DNA of 64,000 nucleotides from Desulforhopalus sp. (lineage in GTDB: Bacteria; Desulfobacterota; Desulfobulbia; Desulfobulbales; Desulfocapsaceae). The translations under genes and the position numbers were made by a program. Positions 24,014-33,600 of the stretch are shown piece by piece. The stretch covers positions 11,915 through 75,914 of the forward strand of contig JALNVI010000002.1 in assembly GCA_023231425.1 (NCBI GenBank), read 5' to 3'. How positions within the stretch are numbered: position 1 is the stretch's first letter; every line of letters starts with the position of its first letter. Below the pieces are notes generated by a model, which worked only from the letters and a program-made list of their open reading frames with translations, was not told the origin of the DNA and made no database searches.

Positions 24014-24214
24014 ATGGCAGAAGGAACAGTTAAGTGGTTTAATGACGCTAAAGGTTTTGGCTTTATCGAGCAAGATGGTGGACAAGATGTATTCGTACAT
24101 TATTCTGCTATCCAGGGCGACGGCTTCAAATCTCTCGAAGAAGGTTGTCGAGTAACTTTTGAAATCGTTGACGGCCCGAAAGGCCCCGCTGCTGACAAGG
24201 TTCAGAAAATCTGA
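24014..24214 (+). CDS. Cold-shock protein, CspA family
   Basis: 66-residue OB-fold nucleic-acid chaperone: MAEGTVKWFNDAKGFGFIEQ carries RNP1 (KGFGFI) and DVFVHYSAI carries RNP2. The CAGGAG upstream selects the ATG at 24014 over an upstream in-frame codon at 23972. It is monocistronic, with a long leader and a strong terminator. Confidence 0.97.
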   Translation: MAEGTVKWFNDAKGFGFIEQDGGQDVFVHYSAIQGDGFKSLEEGCRVTFEIVDGPKGPAADKVQKI

Positions 24215-24239
24215 GCTTCGTTATACCGCGATTTCATAA

Positions 24240-24277
24240 AAACCCCTGTAGAGTATTTACTCTATAGGGGTTTTTTT
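24240..24277 (+). terminator. Rho-independent terminator of the cold-shock gene
   Basis: AAACCCCTGTAGAGTA (24240-24255) pairs with TACTCTATAGGGGTTT (24259-24274) over 16 positions including one G-U, loop TTT, then a T run. Confidence 0.9.
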
Positions 24278-24292
24278 ATTCCCTCATCTTAA

Positions 24293-24466
24293 GGGGGCAT
24301 AGAATAATCGCCCATCTTCTTCGTTACAGTAAAAAAATTATCCTCCGACAAAGCGAGGAACAAGACGTCGAGATAAGCACCATACTCCGAGAGCAAAGTT
24401 ATGCCTGTGGTAAATTCCCTTCTTTGCCTCAAAAATAAACGCAATGCAAGTTGTTTCAAGGTACCC
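24293..24466 (-). repeat. Family A repeat, long form (about 174 bp)
   Basis: Inverted copy between csp and the malic-enzyme gene: AATAATCGCCCATCTTC, CAAAGCGAGGAACAAGACG, CTGTGGTAAATTCCCTTC, AACGCAATGCAAGTTG and TTTCAAGGTACCC. It contains the central CGTCTTGTTCCTCG block that distinguishes the long form. The rest of the 24278-24586 gap shows nothing recognisable. Confidence 0.75.
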
Positions 24467-24586
24467 TTAATCAAGCTCTAAAACTAACCATTCTGAAAAT
24501 TCTTATAAAGAAGAATCCTTTCCGCATCCACACCCTCATTCATCGCCCCGGCCGGGCTCAGAAACCCGGCTGAAGCGAGAAGCCCC

Positions 24587-26320
24587 TTACATAACCGTTA
24601 ATGGCAGATACTCAGGTTGCCAGCGCATCCGTTCGATTAATCGCACAAGCCGGGCCTCATCGTTGTTATGCGTGAAATCAGAGAAGGCACAGGGGCGGGA
24701 GACCCCCATCTTCACCGCACACAGGGCCACTGCACTGGCAACGTGCAGGGCTGCCTCCTGAATCTGGTGTATATCCGGGGTGAGCCTTCCCATCCCAATC
24801 TCAGCCGGACTCATCATAGCGGAAAGAGCCTCTGCAGCAACATCAAAAAATTCCGGCAGAATCTCTCTGGCACCTGACGCAAGAACCCCCAGCGCAACCC
24901 CCGGACAAATCATTGCGCTGTTGCACTGACTCGCGCCACTGCATCCAAGAGCATCAACCTCATTACAGGAATGTCCTATAGAGAGCAAAAAACCATCCTC
25001 TGCCCACTTGCAGACATTCTGACAAAAGATATCCGGAACGGAGATGTGTTGAAAGAGAAGCAATACTATCGGTCTCGGCGTGTTCTGTCTCAGAGCCTCC
25101 GCAATTTCGTCAGAGAAGAAGTAATTTTGCCCGGACGTGGCTATAAGCGTTGTAATGTCTGCCTGGGCAACCACCTTCGCACCATCGTTGAAACTGACAT
25201 CTTTCATCCATGGATATTTCTTCAGAGATTTGGCGTATGGAGCTTTGTAATATGGCACCCCCTGATTTTTCACCAGCATCTCCTGTTTCCCAATAATGAA
25301 TATCTGCTCGCAGGCCTCTTTATCTTGCAGCCCGGCCTGTATAAGGGACCGGCGAAGTTGATCTGCTATACCGATTGCACTGGGGCCACCACCATGAATG
25401 AGAAATTTTTGATTGATCAGCTTCTCTTTTTTCACTTTCATGGCCGAAAGGATATTAGCGAGTGCAATTGCCCCGGAACCACGCAGATCATCATTAAAAC
25501 TGAGAAGCTCATCACAGAATGCATTTTGAATAGAGATTGCATTAGGTGTGGAAAAATCCTCCCACTGACAGACTGCACTGGGTAAAACACTGCGAAACGC
25601 CCTGACAAAACGACCAATGAAAGAGAGATATGCCTCCCCTTCGAGTCTCGGCTGACGCCAGCCGAGATACTGATCATCGGCAAGCAGCTCTTCGTTGTTC
25701 GTTCCGACATCAAGGGTAACCGGAAGACAGTGCCATGGGGCTATTCCCGCTCCCTGAGTATAAATCATTAATTTCCCAAGACAGACGGCAATTCCCCCCA
25801 CCCCCTGATCACCCAGACCAAGAACTCCCTGATTATCTGTCACCACGGCAAGGCGGATATCACGGTGATCGAAACGACGAAGGAGATCTTCCGCTCGATT
25901 AATATTTCCCGGATGAAGATGGAGACCATGAGCCTGACGGAACATGGAGGAGTAGTTCTGCACGGCGATTCCCACCGTGGGGGTATAAATTATTTTGATC
26001 CAGGAGGGAATGTCACTGGCGATAAGTGCATGGGCAAGGGTGACATTGCGGCCAAAAAGTGCACGGATAAAAATATATTTCTCAAGGTCACTCTGTTTCT
26101 GCGCCACCTTCATCCTGCTGCCGGCAAGCTGCTGTTCAAGAGTTCGATGACCTGGAGGCAACGAACCTTCAAGCTGCAGCAGCTCTCTCTCCGCAGAGGT
26201 AAAGGCGGTTCCCTTGTTTATATAATTTGTTGCCTGGGCAGACTGTCCGTCGGCATACACAACTATTTCTCTGGTATTACCATACTCATCAGACTTCAAG
26301 CGAAACAGGCTGCTTACCAT
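24587..26320 (-). CDS. maeA: NAD-type malic enzyme
   Basis: Oxidatively decarboxylates malate to pyruvate. 577 residues. The family motifs IIYTPTVG (malate), GLGDQGVGGIAV and FNDDLRGSGAIALAN (metal-binding Asp pair) are visible. The second nucleotide-binding region reads LIHGGGPSAIGIADQL rather than the more usual GAGSAGIG form. FNDDLRGS also departs from FNDDIQGT, so this is a diverged member. It is transcribed away from the kamA-like gene with only 62 bases between starts. Cofactor preference (NAD or NADP) cannot be read reliably. Confidence 0.88.
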   Translation of the reverse strand: MVSSLFRLKSDEYGNTREIVVYADGQSAQATNYINKGTAFTSAERELLQLEGSLPPGHRTLEQQLAGSRMKVAQKQSDLEKYIFIRALFGRNVTLAHALIASDIPSWIKIIYTPTVGIAVQNYSSMFRQAHGLHLHPGNINRAEDLLRRFDHRDIRLAVVTDNQGVLGLGDQGVGGIAVCLGKLMIYTQGAGIAPWHCLPVTLDVGTNNEELLADDQYLGWRQPRLEGEAYLSFIGRFVRAFRSVLPSAVCQWEDFSTPNAISIQNAFCDELLSFNDDLRGSGAIALANILSAMKVKKEKLINQKFLIHGGGPSAIGIADQLRRSLIQAGLQDKEACEQIFIIGKQEMLVKNQGVPYYKAPYAKSLKKYPWMKDVSFNDGAKVVAQADITTLIATSGQNYFFSDEIAEALRQNTPRPIVLLLFQHISVPDIFCQNVCKWAEDGFLLSIGHSCNEVDALGCSGASQCNSAMICPGVALGVLASGAREILPEFFDVAAEALSAMMSPAEIGMGRLTPDIHQIQEAALHVASAVALCAVKMGVSRPCAFSDFTHNNDEARLVRLIERMRWQPEYLPLTVM

Positions 26321-26382
26321 CGTGGCTCCTTAAACATGGTTGAGATTGAGATTTTTTGAAGTGGTGAAACGCCGGACAGTGA

Positions 26383-27525
26383 ATGATGGTAAAGTACCAA
26401 TTTTTGCCTCCACACGACCTGAAACACGTTGACAATACGCCCCCGTACTTCCATAATGCGGGCATGGAAACATGGCAGAAAGCAATACAGGAGAGCATTA
26501 CCAGACCACAGGACCTCCCGGAGCATCTACGACCATCAAAGGGAGATAATACCGCATTGGCTGAGGTAATTGCAAACTTTCCAATGAGGATTAACAGCTG
26601 GTATCTTGCAAAGATCAAAGAGATTGATGATCCTTTGTGGAAACAGGCAGTTCCGAATGTCCGAGAGCTTGCAGAATCTCCCTGCCTGGAAGACCCGCTG
26701 CAGGAAGAGCGACTCAGCCCCGTCCCCTGCCTCGTCCATAAATTCCCCAATCGCGTGCTCTTTCTCGTCTCTTCGCAGTGTGCGATGTACTGCCGGTTCT
26801 GCACGAGGAAACGCAAGGTTGGTCACCCGGAAATGGTCGTAAACCAGAATGAACTGGATGCCGCTTTTCGCTATATCGAGTCTCACAGGGAAATCCGCGA
26901 TGTACTCATTTCCGGTGGTGATCCGCTGCTCCTCAGCGACGATCGACTGGATGATATTCTGGCGCGTCTCTCCCGCATTGACCATGTCAAGATGATCCGT
27001 ATTGGCAGCCGCACCCCATCTACCCTGCCCCTGCGAATTACCGGTCGCCTCGTGGAAGTGCTGAAGAAATATCATCCACTCTATATAAACACCCACTTCA
27101 ATCACCCCGCCGAAATTACTCCCGAGGCAGCCGAAGCCTGTGCCCGGCTCGCCGATGCAGGAATTCCACTGGGCTGTCAGACTGTTCTGCTGCGGGGCAT
27201 CAATGACTCTACAGAAACGATTGCCTCGCTGATGCACTCCCTTCTTGAGATGCGGGTGCGGCCATACTACCTTTTTCAGGGCGACATCACTCGTGGTACT
27301 GACCATTTCCGCACCAGTATCGACACAGGTCTTTCCATCATGCACAACCTCTCCCAACGTCTCTCCGGCATGGCTGTTCCCGCTTTCACTTTCGATCTTC
27401 CCGATGGCAGTGGTAAAATTGCCCTTACCCCCGATGCCATCGTAAAGCGTGAAGGTTCCGTCCTCTTTCTGAGAAACAATTTTGGCAAAATTGTTCCCTG
27501 TCCGGACGGGTCCGCCAGCAGCTGA
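26383..27525 (+). CDS. KamA-family radical SAM aminomutase (lysine 2,3-aminomutase type)
   Basis: 380 residues with the radical SAM motif C133-x3-C137-x2-C140 inside CAMYCRFCTRKRK. The sequence then follows lysine 2,3-aminomutase: DVLISGGDPLLL, LYINTHFNHPAEIT (PLP/SAM side), VLLRGIND. The two Asp that hold the lysine side chain in the characterised enzyme appear conserved, in YLFQGDITRG and TFDLPDGSGK. Possible roles are beta-lysine for osmolyte synthesis or modification of elongation factor P; no ablB or efp lies in this window. The start is uncertain because no clear ribosome site is seen. Confidence 0.85.
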   Translation: MMVKYQFLPPHDLKHVDNTPPYFHNAGMETWQKAIQESITRPQDLPEHLRPSKGDNTALAEVIANFPMRINSWYLAKIKEIDDPLWKQAVPNVRELAESPCLEDPLQEERLSPVPCLVHKFPNRVLFLVSSQCAMYCRFCTRKRKVGHPEMVVNQNELDAAFRYIESHREIRDVLISGGDPLLLSDDRLDDILARLSRIDHVKMIRIGSRTPSTLPLRITGRLVEVLKKYHPLYINTHFNHPAEITPEAAEACARLADAGIPLGCQTVLLRGINDSTETIASLMHSLLEMRVRPYYLFQGDITRGTDHFRTSIDTGLSIMHNLSQRLSGMAVPAFTFDLPDGSGKIALTPDAIVKREGSVLFLRNNFGKIVPCPDGSASS

Positions 27526-27532
27526 AGATGAA

Positions 27533-27773
27533 GGATTGAAGCAGGGAGGCAGGAGACGGGAGAAAGGAGACAGGAGACGGGAGAAAGGAGACAGGGAAAA
27601 GCAAAAGACGGAACAGCGAAAAGATTTTAAAACTAAACAGGGCTTTGCTGTTGTTGTTATATATTTACTCTTCGCGTTCTTCGTGTCCTTCACGGTAAAA
27701 ACTGCTTTTCCGCTGTTTGCTTTTCCCTTTCTCCTGCCTCCCGCCTCCTTTTTCTTTTTTTGCCTTTTCCCTG
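27533..27773. repeat. Intergenic repeat with inverted flanks (family C/D blocks)
   Basis: Starts with tandem GGAGACGGGAGAAAGGAGAC-type units, then GGGAAAAGCAAAAGACGG and AACAGCGAAAAGATTTT, and ends with the reverse of the same blocks. GGGAGGCAGGAG (27544-27555) and CTCCTGCCTCCC (27731-27742) are perfect 12-base inverted repeats. A reverse-oriented TTCTTCGTGTCC block lies in the middle. No gene is present. Confidence 0.65.
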
Positions 27774-30332
27774 TTACATCATGTTTTCCGGATCTATATC
27801 CACCGAAATCTCTGTCCCACCCTGTATAATCTCCTTTCCCACAGTCAACACCTGCAGACTCAACCGATGAATCAGCGATGGCGTCTGCCCGCGTACAAGA
27901 ATTTGATAGCGATAGCTGTCCCGCACCTTGTCAATCGGCGAAGGCGCCGGACCGAGGATCTCAATCTCCACCTTTTCCTCCTTTGCCCACTGACGGCAGA
28001 AACGTGCCAGGGCAATGCTGTCCAGACGCACTTTATCTTCGACCCGGCCCTTCAAACGAAAGAGTACCAGGCGGACAAAGGGAGGAAATGCGGGATTCCG
28101 CCGCAGTTCATACTCGTAGTCAAAAAACTCAACATACTGCTGTCGGGTGGCGTAGTAAATCGCATAGTGTTCCGGCCGCAGGGTCTGGATGACCACCTCG
28201 CCAGGCAACTCCCCACGCCCTGCCCGCCCGGTCACCTGGGTGATGAGCTGAAAGCTCTTTTCCGCAGCCTTGTAATCCGGCATACTCATACCGCCGTCAG
28301 CCCACACCGCACCCACCAGGGTCACTGCAGGAAAATGGTGTCCTTTGGCGATCATCTGCGTACCAATGAGAATATCAATGCGGCGCTCCCGCATATCCTC
28401 GAGCAGTTTGTGGAACTGCCGACGGTCTCCGGCAATATCGGAATCAATGCGACGCACCACGGCATCGGGAAAAAATTTCTGCGTCTCTTCCTCTACCCGT
28501 TCTGTACCAAATCCGGCAGGGGCCAGTGCCGTAGAACGGCACTGGCTGCAGACCATTTCCCCCGGCAGCCAGGCAGTGTTGTTGCCACAATAGTGGCAGA
28601 TAAGACGATTATTGTGCTTATGCAGGGTCATGCTGACATTACAGTGAGGACACTGCACCGGCGTTCCGCATTGACTGCAGAGAATTGCCGAGGAGAAACC
28701 ACGGCGATTCATCAGCAGTATGGTCTGGTGACCGACCGCAAGATTCTGTTCCATCTTCTCCAGCAGTGTTTCCGAAAGGATACGACTGCGCTGGAGTTGA
28801 TGACGGGCATTGAGATCCACCAGCACAATCTCCGGAAGATGACTTTCACCAATGCGCTTATCCATGGAGAGCAGAGTAAACTTTCCCCCGCGTCCGTGGG
28901 CGAAACTGGTCACGGAGGGGGTGGCTGAACCGAGTATTACCGTACTTTCCTGCTGCAGACCGCGCACTACGGCGAGATCTCGGCCGTTGTAGCGAAAGCT
29001 GTCATCCTGTTTGTAACTGCCGTCGTGTTCCTCATCAACAATGATCAGTCCGGGATCCTTCACCGGCGCAAAGATCGCCGAACGCGCACCTATAACAATT
29101 TTCGCCTCGCCACTCAGCGCGAGACTGTATTGATCAAGTTTCTGCGGCGCACTCAGGCCGGAGTGCTGCAGCACCACCTGATCGCCGAATCGGGCAACGA
29201 ACTGTCCCTCGAGCTGGGTGGCAAGGGCTATCTCAGGGACCAAAACGATGACATCCCGTCCTTTTGCCAGCGTAGTCTCCGCCGCCCGCAGATAGACTTC
29301 AGTCTTCCCGGAACCGGTAATCCCGTGGAGCAGGAAGGTCTCATACCGATGCGCCTCTATGGCCGGGTTTATTTTTTTCAGGACCTCCTGCTGCTGCGGA
29401 CTGAGAAGTTCGGGGCGGGTATAGCGCAGACTGAAATCTGCCACCATGCCGCCGAAGGGATCACGGAAGATACGGCGGATATGCTGCAGAATGCTCCCCT
29501 GCTCAAGCAGCTGTGCGAGAGGCTTTGAGGCTCCAGAATAGACCCGGCGCAACTCCCTCCCCGGAAGCTCCGCGAGCTCGTTCTCTGTGCAGAGGGTGGC
29601 AAGGGTATAAACAGTACGTGTCTGCGCAACGCTGAAATCAAGATTCAGATCAATCTCTATTTTCTTACGGAAATTTTTAAGTATCTCCGCCATCACATCA
29701 TCTTTCTGTTCTTTTAGAAAGCATGCAGAAATCTTCTGCAGCTCCGGAGACAGAGAGAAACACTCCTCCATCTTACGACCAGTGCGCTCGCGGACAATGG
29801 TTTCCACACTCTGCAACTGCCCCTCTTCACAGAGCCGGGCAAGTATCTTTGCAGAGCCCTTTTTCCGCAAAAGAGCGCTGCTTTCGGCCATCGAAAGCTC
29901 TTTTTTCTCAACAAAAACCTTTAACCAGGCAGCCTCCTCCAGCGGCAGTTCGCAAGGGTCACAGAGCCGGACCAGCCTGCGGCCTCCCTTCACTGTAGTG
30001 CCGCCCGGCAGTGCAGCCTTGATCACCTGACCAATCGGGTAGAGATAGTACTCGGCAACCCAGCGAAAAAACGGCACCATCTCCCCATGGAAAAACGGCT
30101 CATAATCAAGCAGCTGCAAGACATTCCGCAGACGGATTTTTTTTCCACCGTTTTCTTTGATGGCCTCGCCCGGCCCAAGGATATAACCGGTCACCCGCTG
30201 CCGCCCGAGAGGCACAAAAACCCTGCGCCCGATAAGCGGGGCAGCATCCGTGACCGTCAGATCATCAGACAACACATAGGTGAGAGTATGGAAAAGCGGC
30301 GCGGCGACGGCAATTTCGAGGAGTTGTGGCAT
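27774..30332 (-). CDS. priA: Primosomal protein N' (replication restart helicase PriA)
   Basis: DEXH helicase that reloads the replisome at stalled forks. The N-terminal 3'-DNA-binding domain starts MPQLLEIAVAAPLFHTLTY; Walker A is LHGITGSGKTEVYL, Walker B VDEEHDGSYKQ, and the zinc-binding Cys cluster is seen in CSQCGTPVQCPHC ... CHYCGNN ... CSQC. About 852 residues from the ATG at 30332, longer than E. coli PriA through extra sequence before the helicase core. The upstream extension of the frame to 30395 is repeat DNA and is rejected. No strong ribosome site is visible. Confidence 0.95.
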   Translation of the reverse strand: MPQLLEIAVAAPLFHTLTYVLSDDLTVTDAAPLIGRRVFVPLGRQRVTGYILGPGEAIKENGGKKIRLRNVLQLLDYEPFFHGEMVPFFRWVAEYYLYPIGQVIKAALPGGTTVKGGRRLVRLCDPCELPLEEAAWLKVFVEKKELSMAESSALLRKKGSAKILARLCEEGQLQSVETIVRERTGRKMEECFSLSPELQKISACFLKEQKDDVMAEILKNFRKKIEIDLNLDFSVAQTRTVYTLATLCTENELAELPGRELRRVYSGASKPLAQLLEQGSILQHIRRIFRDPFGGMVADFSLRYTRPELLSPQQQEVLKKINPAIEAHRYETFLLHGITGSGKTEVYLRAAETTLAKGRDVIVLVPEIALATQLEGQFVARFGDQVVLQHSGLSAPQKLDQYSLALSGEAKIVIGARSAIFAPVKDPGLIIVDEEHDGSYKQDDSFRYNGRDLAVVRGLQQESTVILGSATPSVTSFAHGRGGKFTLLSMDKRIGESHLPEIVLVDLNARHQLQRSRILSETLLEKMEQNLAVGHQTILLMNRRGFSSAILCSQCGTPVQCPHCNVSMTLHKHNNRLICHYCGNNTAWLPGEMVCSQCRSTALAPAGFGTERVEEETQKFFPDAVVRRIDSDIAGDRRQFHKLLEDMRERRIDILIGTQMIAKGHHFPAVTLVGAVWADGGMSMPDYKAAEKSFQLITQVTGRAGRGELPGEVVIQTLRPEHYAIYYATRQQYVEFFDYEYELRRNPAFPPFVRLVLFRLKGRVEDKVRLDSIALARFCRQWAKEEKVEIEILGPAPSPIDKVRDSYRYQILVRGQTPSLIHRLSLQVLTVGKEIIQGGTEISVDIDPENMM

Positions 30333-30670
30333 AAAGAAAAAAATAAAAAATGGCAAGACAGCGTTATTTACAGGGGACCTTGAAACAACTTGCATTTCGT
30401 TTATAGTCGAGACACAAAAAAAAATTCATCCCAGACAGATGAGAACCCTGGAAATTATTTTCGCAGTTTTTTGAAAAGAATTTCATGAAGGAACTTATAC
30501 CGAGGATGAATTTTTGACTGTAACAAAGAAGATAAGCAATTATTCGATGTTCCCTGTAGTAGAAAGTGACGGGAGCCGGACATCCCGGGCTGAAAATACT
30601 CCCCGGTCAGTCACAATCCCCTACACTACCCCGGTCTCAAAAATCTGAAAACGAATTTCTCTGTGAAACA
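30333..30670. other. Divergent gap between priA and hrpA, mostly a family A repeat
   Basis: A family A variant occupies 30373-30554. The remaining 116 bases to hrpA are GC-richer but hold no recognisable motif, apart from an open frame continuing into hrpA from a GTG at 30566. Confidence 0.5.
30373..30554 (+). repeat. Family A repeat variant (about 182 bp)
   Basis: GGGGACCTTGAAACAACTTG at the left, CATTTCGTTTATAGTCGAG, a divergent middle, then GATGAATTTTTGACTG and AACAAAGAAGATAAGC, with a decayed right end (ATTATTCGATGTTCCC). The right end matches the variant at 51940-51970. Confidence 0.65.
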
Positions 30671-33600
30671 ATGAATCTAAATTACCCGGCAGAACTCCCC
30701 GTTAGCGCGGAGAGAGAACACATTCTCGAAGCCATACGCAACAACCAGGTTGTTATAATTGCAGGAGAAACAGGATCCGGCAAGACGACTCAACTTCCAA
30801 AGATGTGCCTTGAGGCCAATCCTGATACCCGGGGAATGATCGGCTGCACTCAACCCCGCCGGATTGCGGCAACCTCTGTGGCAGCCCGTGTGAAAGAAGA
30901 ACTTGGCCCCCTGCAAAAGCTTGTGGGCAGCAAAATTCGTTTTCATGACTGCACCACAAAAGAGACGAAGATTAAATTCATGACGGACGGGGTACTCCTT
31001 GCCGAATCCCGCAGGGACAAAATGTTTCGCCGTTACAGCACCATTATTATCGACGAGGCCCACGAACGCAGTCTCAATATTGATTTTCTTCTCGGGTTCC
31101 TGCACCAGCTGATCACAAAGCGCAGCGATCTCAAGCTGCTCATAACCTCGGCAACTATCGATACCGGGGCATTTTCCAGGCACTTTGGCAATGCGCCGAT
31201 CATCAACGTTACCGGGCGGGACTGGCCGGTGGAAATCAAATATCGTCCCCTGCCCGAAGAGAAAAAAGACGACACCGAAGGCGGCGTGGAACACTGCGTC
31301 AGTGCCGTGAGGGAGATTTTCCTTGCCCGTCCTGAGGGAGATATCCTCATCTTCCTGCCCACCGAGCGGGATATCCGCGAATGCTGCAGCCTGCTTGAAG
31401 GGACATTCCCCGGTGCCACCGTCCTGCCGCTTTTCGGCCGTCTCTCCTCGGGGGAGCAAACCCGTATCTTCAAGGCCGCACGCAGCATCAAGATTATTGT
31501 CGCCACCAACGTTGCCGAGACCTCCCTCACGGTACCGGGAATCCGTTACGTTATTGACAGCGGCACCGCCCGTATCTCGCAGTATAACGTCCGTGCCAAG
31601 ACCACCAGCCTGCCGATCAGTCGCATCTCTCAGGCAAGTGCCAACCAGCGTGCGGGCCGGGCAGGCCGCATCGGTCCGGGCACCTGCCTGCGGCTCTACA
31701 GCGAGGAAGATTTCAACAGCCGTGCAGAATTTACCATACCGGAGATCAAACGCTCCAACCTCGCCGAAGTTATCCTGCAGATGACCTCTCTTGAACTCGG
31801 AGCCCCGGAGGAGTTTCCCTTCATCGATCCGCCTCACTCTTCCGCCATTCGCGAGGGATACAGCCTGCTCAAGGAACTCGGTGCGATCAACGGGCAGGGG
31901 AAACTGACGAAACGCGGTCGAATCATGGCAGACCTGCCGGTTGATCCCTGTATTTCCCGGGTTCTACTTGAAGCAAAGGAGTTGAACTGTGTCCGGGAGA
32001 CCACCATTATCTGCTCTGTGCTGGCCATCCAGGATCCGCGTATCCGCCCGACGGATGAGGAACAGGCAGCTGATGAAAAACACCGCGTCTTCCGTGATGA
32101 AAAATCCGACTTTCTCACCCTGCTCAACATCTGGGACGGCTGCTTTGCCGGTGATGAGCGGCAGAGCTGGAACAATCTGAAAAAGTTCTGCAAAGCCAAC
32201 TATCTCAGCTTTCAGCGAATGCGGGAATGGTTTGACCTGCGCGAACAGCTGGAGCGTATCCTCTCCCGACTCGACGGTTTTACCCCCAATACCGAAGCAG
32301 CTGGATTTGAGGCAATTCACAAGTCTCTTTTTACCGGATTTATTCGCAATATCGCAAAGAAAAAAGAAGAACCAAAGAATACTTCGAGTAAAAACAGCAG
32401 TGCAATCAAGAGCCCCCGTCGCAGTAAGATGCAGATCTATCAGGGCGGGCAGAATAAAGAGTTGCTCATTTTTCCCGGTTCCGGTTTGGCAAAGAAGCCG
32501 CCTGAGTGGATTCTTGCGGCCACCTTTCTTGAGACCTCCCGCCTCTACGCCCTCACCGTAGCCGCCATCGAACCGCAGTGGATAGAAGCTGCCGCCGGCC
32601 ACCTCTGTACCTTCTCATGGTCCTCTCCGTTTTGGCAGAAACGCAGCGGCCAGGTTCGTGCCACGGAGAGTGTCTCCCTCTTCGGACTGATTCTGAGTGC
32701 AGGCCGTCGAGTCAATTTTCCACGTCGCAACCTCAGGAATATTCCCGAGGCACGGCAGATTTTTATTCAACAGGGCCTGGTTGCCGGGGAGATGAATGGC
32801 GACTATGCCTTTCTCGCTCACAACCTTGAACTGGTGCACAAATGGGAACAGTCTGAAGCGAGACTGCGTACCCGCAACCTCGTTGCTGATGAACAGACCC
32901 TTTTCCGTTTTTATGATGAACGACTGCCGGAAGAGATCTATGATCAGCACCAGCTCAACCTCTTTCTGAAACAGGAGAAGAACCGCAACGAACTGCTCAC
33001 CATGACTGAAGAGAATGTTCTTTTGCGCGATTTTGCCGAGAAAGAGCTCTATGACTTCCCGGAAACCCGTACCATCGGCGGACTCACTCTCCGCCTCGAA
33101 TACAACTTTGAACCGGGTTCAGAGAGCGATGGCGTCACCTTTCGCCTGCCCCTGCAATTCGCCCTCAACCTCGATGAACGGCCCTTTGCATGGCTCGTCC
33201 CCGGCCTGCTTGAAGAAAAGCTGACCTGGCATCTAAAGTCTCTGGTAAAAAGCCTGCGCCGCCGCCTTGTTCCCATCCAGGAGAGTGTTGATATCATTCT
33301 CGACGAGATTGATTTCGGCCGGGGTGACCTCCTTGCCTCTATTGAAGCGGCTATTCTCAAACAACATCGCATGAGCATCCACCGCAGTGACTGGAAAGAT
33401 GATCTGCCAGATCACCTCCAGCCGCGCTATCTCATTTTTGATGACCAGGACAAAACTGTGGCGGCAGGCCGTGACCTGGCTGCACTGGTGGAAAAAGCCC
33501 GGCTCCATCTCGCAAAGCATCCACAGAAGCAACAAAGTGCTCCTGCCGGTGCAAGAAGCGGCAGTGCCCAGAAGGAGAGCGCCGAACTGCTCAATCGCTG

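Noticed and set aside
27717..28928. A 403-codon plus-strand open frame across priA
   Set aside because: It starts in a repeat and runs antisense to the PriA zinc and helicase motifs; no family resemblance.
30677..31837. Minus-strand 386-codon frame across hrpA
   Set aside because: Antisense shadow of the DEAH helicase core.
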